This document shows positions 5,301-5,604 of a stretch of DNA of 5,604 nt, piece by piece. How positions within the stretch are numbered: the stretch's first letter is position 1; every line of letters starts with the position of its first letter. The translations under genes and the position numbers were made by a program. The stretch covers positions 1 through 5,604 of the forward strand of contig JBCDBL010000177.1 in NCBI GenBank assembly GCA_039183635.1, given 5' to 3'. Origin of the DNA: JBCDBL01 sp039183635 (GTDB taxonomy: Bacteria; Pseudomonadota; Alphaproteobacteria; Caulobacterales; Parvularculaceae). The notes below the pieces were generated by a model, which made no database searches, had not been told where the DNA came from, and saw nothing but the letters and a program-made list of their open reading frames with translations.

Positions 5301-5604
5301 TGGCGGCGCGGGGACCCGGCGCTGCGACGCCGCTTCAGGTTTTGGGGCGGCGAAAAGGCGAGAACGGCGCGCCGTTTTTGGCGGCGGCGGAGCTTGAGGC
5401 CGGTGAACGGCTCCATACAGATTATCTTGCTTCGATGATGCGCCAGAGCGTCACGTCCGATTGGACGCGGGCGCGCGAAAACGCCAAACGCCGTGCTGCA
5501 GCTGATTTTTTAACGCCCCAGGAACGGGCGCTGGACGCCGAGGCGCGCCTTGGCGCGGCTTTGCGCGCCGTACGGTCCGATCTCGCCCAGCAAGCGCTGG
5601 TTTA
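5300..5604 (+). CDS. DUF6456 domain protein, N-terminal part
   Basis: An open frame of 101 codons starting at ATG 5300 and running off the right edge; it is too short for the standard ORF cut-off only because no stop is reached. It reads like the N-terminal part of the DUF6456 domain: TPLQVLGRRKGENGAPFLAA (10-29), a glutamate/glycine helix ELEAGERLHTDY (31-42), SVTSDW (50-55), and a helical ERALDAEARLGAALRAVRSDL (75-95). The family continues with a tryptophan/leucine-rich helical part that would lie beyond the window. Its function is not known; the family is found mainly in alphaproteobacteria. It begins inside the stop codon of the DnaA-like gene (TGATG) with only a weak GGCGGG upstream, so its translation probably depends on that gene and the two products probably act together. 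A missing upstream domain is unlikely given the overlap. Confidence 0.78.
   Translation, partial: MAARGPGAATPLQVLGRRKGENGAPFLAAAELEAGERLHTDYLASMMRQSVTSDWTRARENAKRRAAADFLTPQERALDAEARLGAALRAVRSDLAQQALV

Noticed and set aside
5060..5416. Minus-strand open frame opposite the DnaA-like/DUF6456 junction
   Set aside because: Arg/Ser/Ala-rich shadow translation opposite two recognisable coding regions.
4029..5604. Prophage remnant or mobile island
   Set aside because: An XRE protein and a DnaA-like protein can suggest a phage control region, but no integrase, excisionase, structural gene, att repeat or tRNA is seen, and DUF6456 is a chromosomal family of alphaproteobacteria.

Overview
The window looks like a chromosomal segment of a moderately GC-rich alphaproteobacterium. 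This is inferred from the DUF6456 protein, a family I know mainly from that class, from the small DnaA-domain-IV protein beside it, and from the codon style; no rRNA or species marker is present.

Left part (1-4013, + strand) is the distal end of a tightly packed operon for a multi-subunit cation/proton antiporter of the Mrp/Mnh type, related to the membrane arm of respiratory complex I. It holds three consecutive antiporter-like (MrpD/NuoL/M/N-type) subunits: the C-terminal third of one (1-549), a complete 489-residue one (549-2018) and a complete ~580-residue one with a C-terminal extension (2271-4013). An 87-residue two-helix membrane protein (2018-2281) sits between the second and third. 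All junctions overlap (TAATG, TGATG, 11 bp), which suggests translational coupling and assembly into one membrane complex. Each large subunit keeps the lysine/histidine/glutamate residues of the proton path, as far as it lies in the window. The upstream genes of the cluster are outside, so the full complex cannot be identified here.

The operon ends 15 bp from the stop codon of a convergent gene (4029-4712, - strand). That gene encodes an XRE-type repressor-like protein whose C-terminal half resembles a LexA/S24 domain but lacks the expected catalytic serine. A 171-bp A+T-rich divergent control region (4713-4883) separates it from a + strand pair: a stand-alone DnaA domain IV-like DNA-binding protein (4884-5300), overlapping by one base with a DUF6456 protein that runs off the right edge (5300-5604).

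The control region is the most structured noncoding part. It has a 32-bp imperfect palindrome next to the repressor gene, an 11-bp dyad containing a GANTC methylation site, and an AAATTGC-N7-GCAATTT inverted repeat lying across the -35 element of the promoter for the DnaA-like gene. The simplest reading is a regulatory switch: the XRE protein controls itself and the DnaA-like/DUF6456 pair. I see no transposase, integrase, tRNA, rRNA, CRISPR array or convincing intrinsic terminator.
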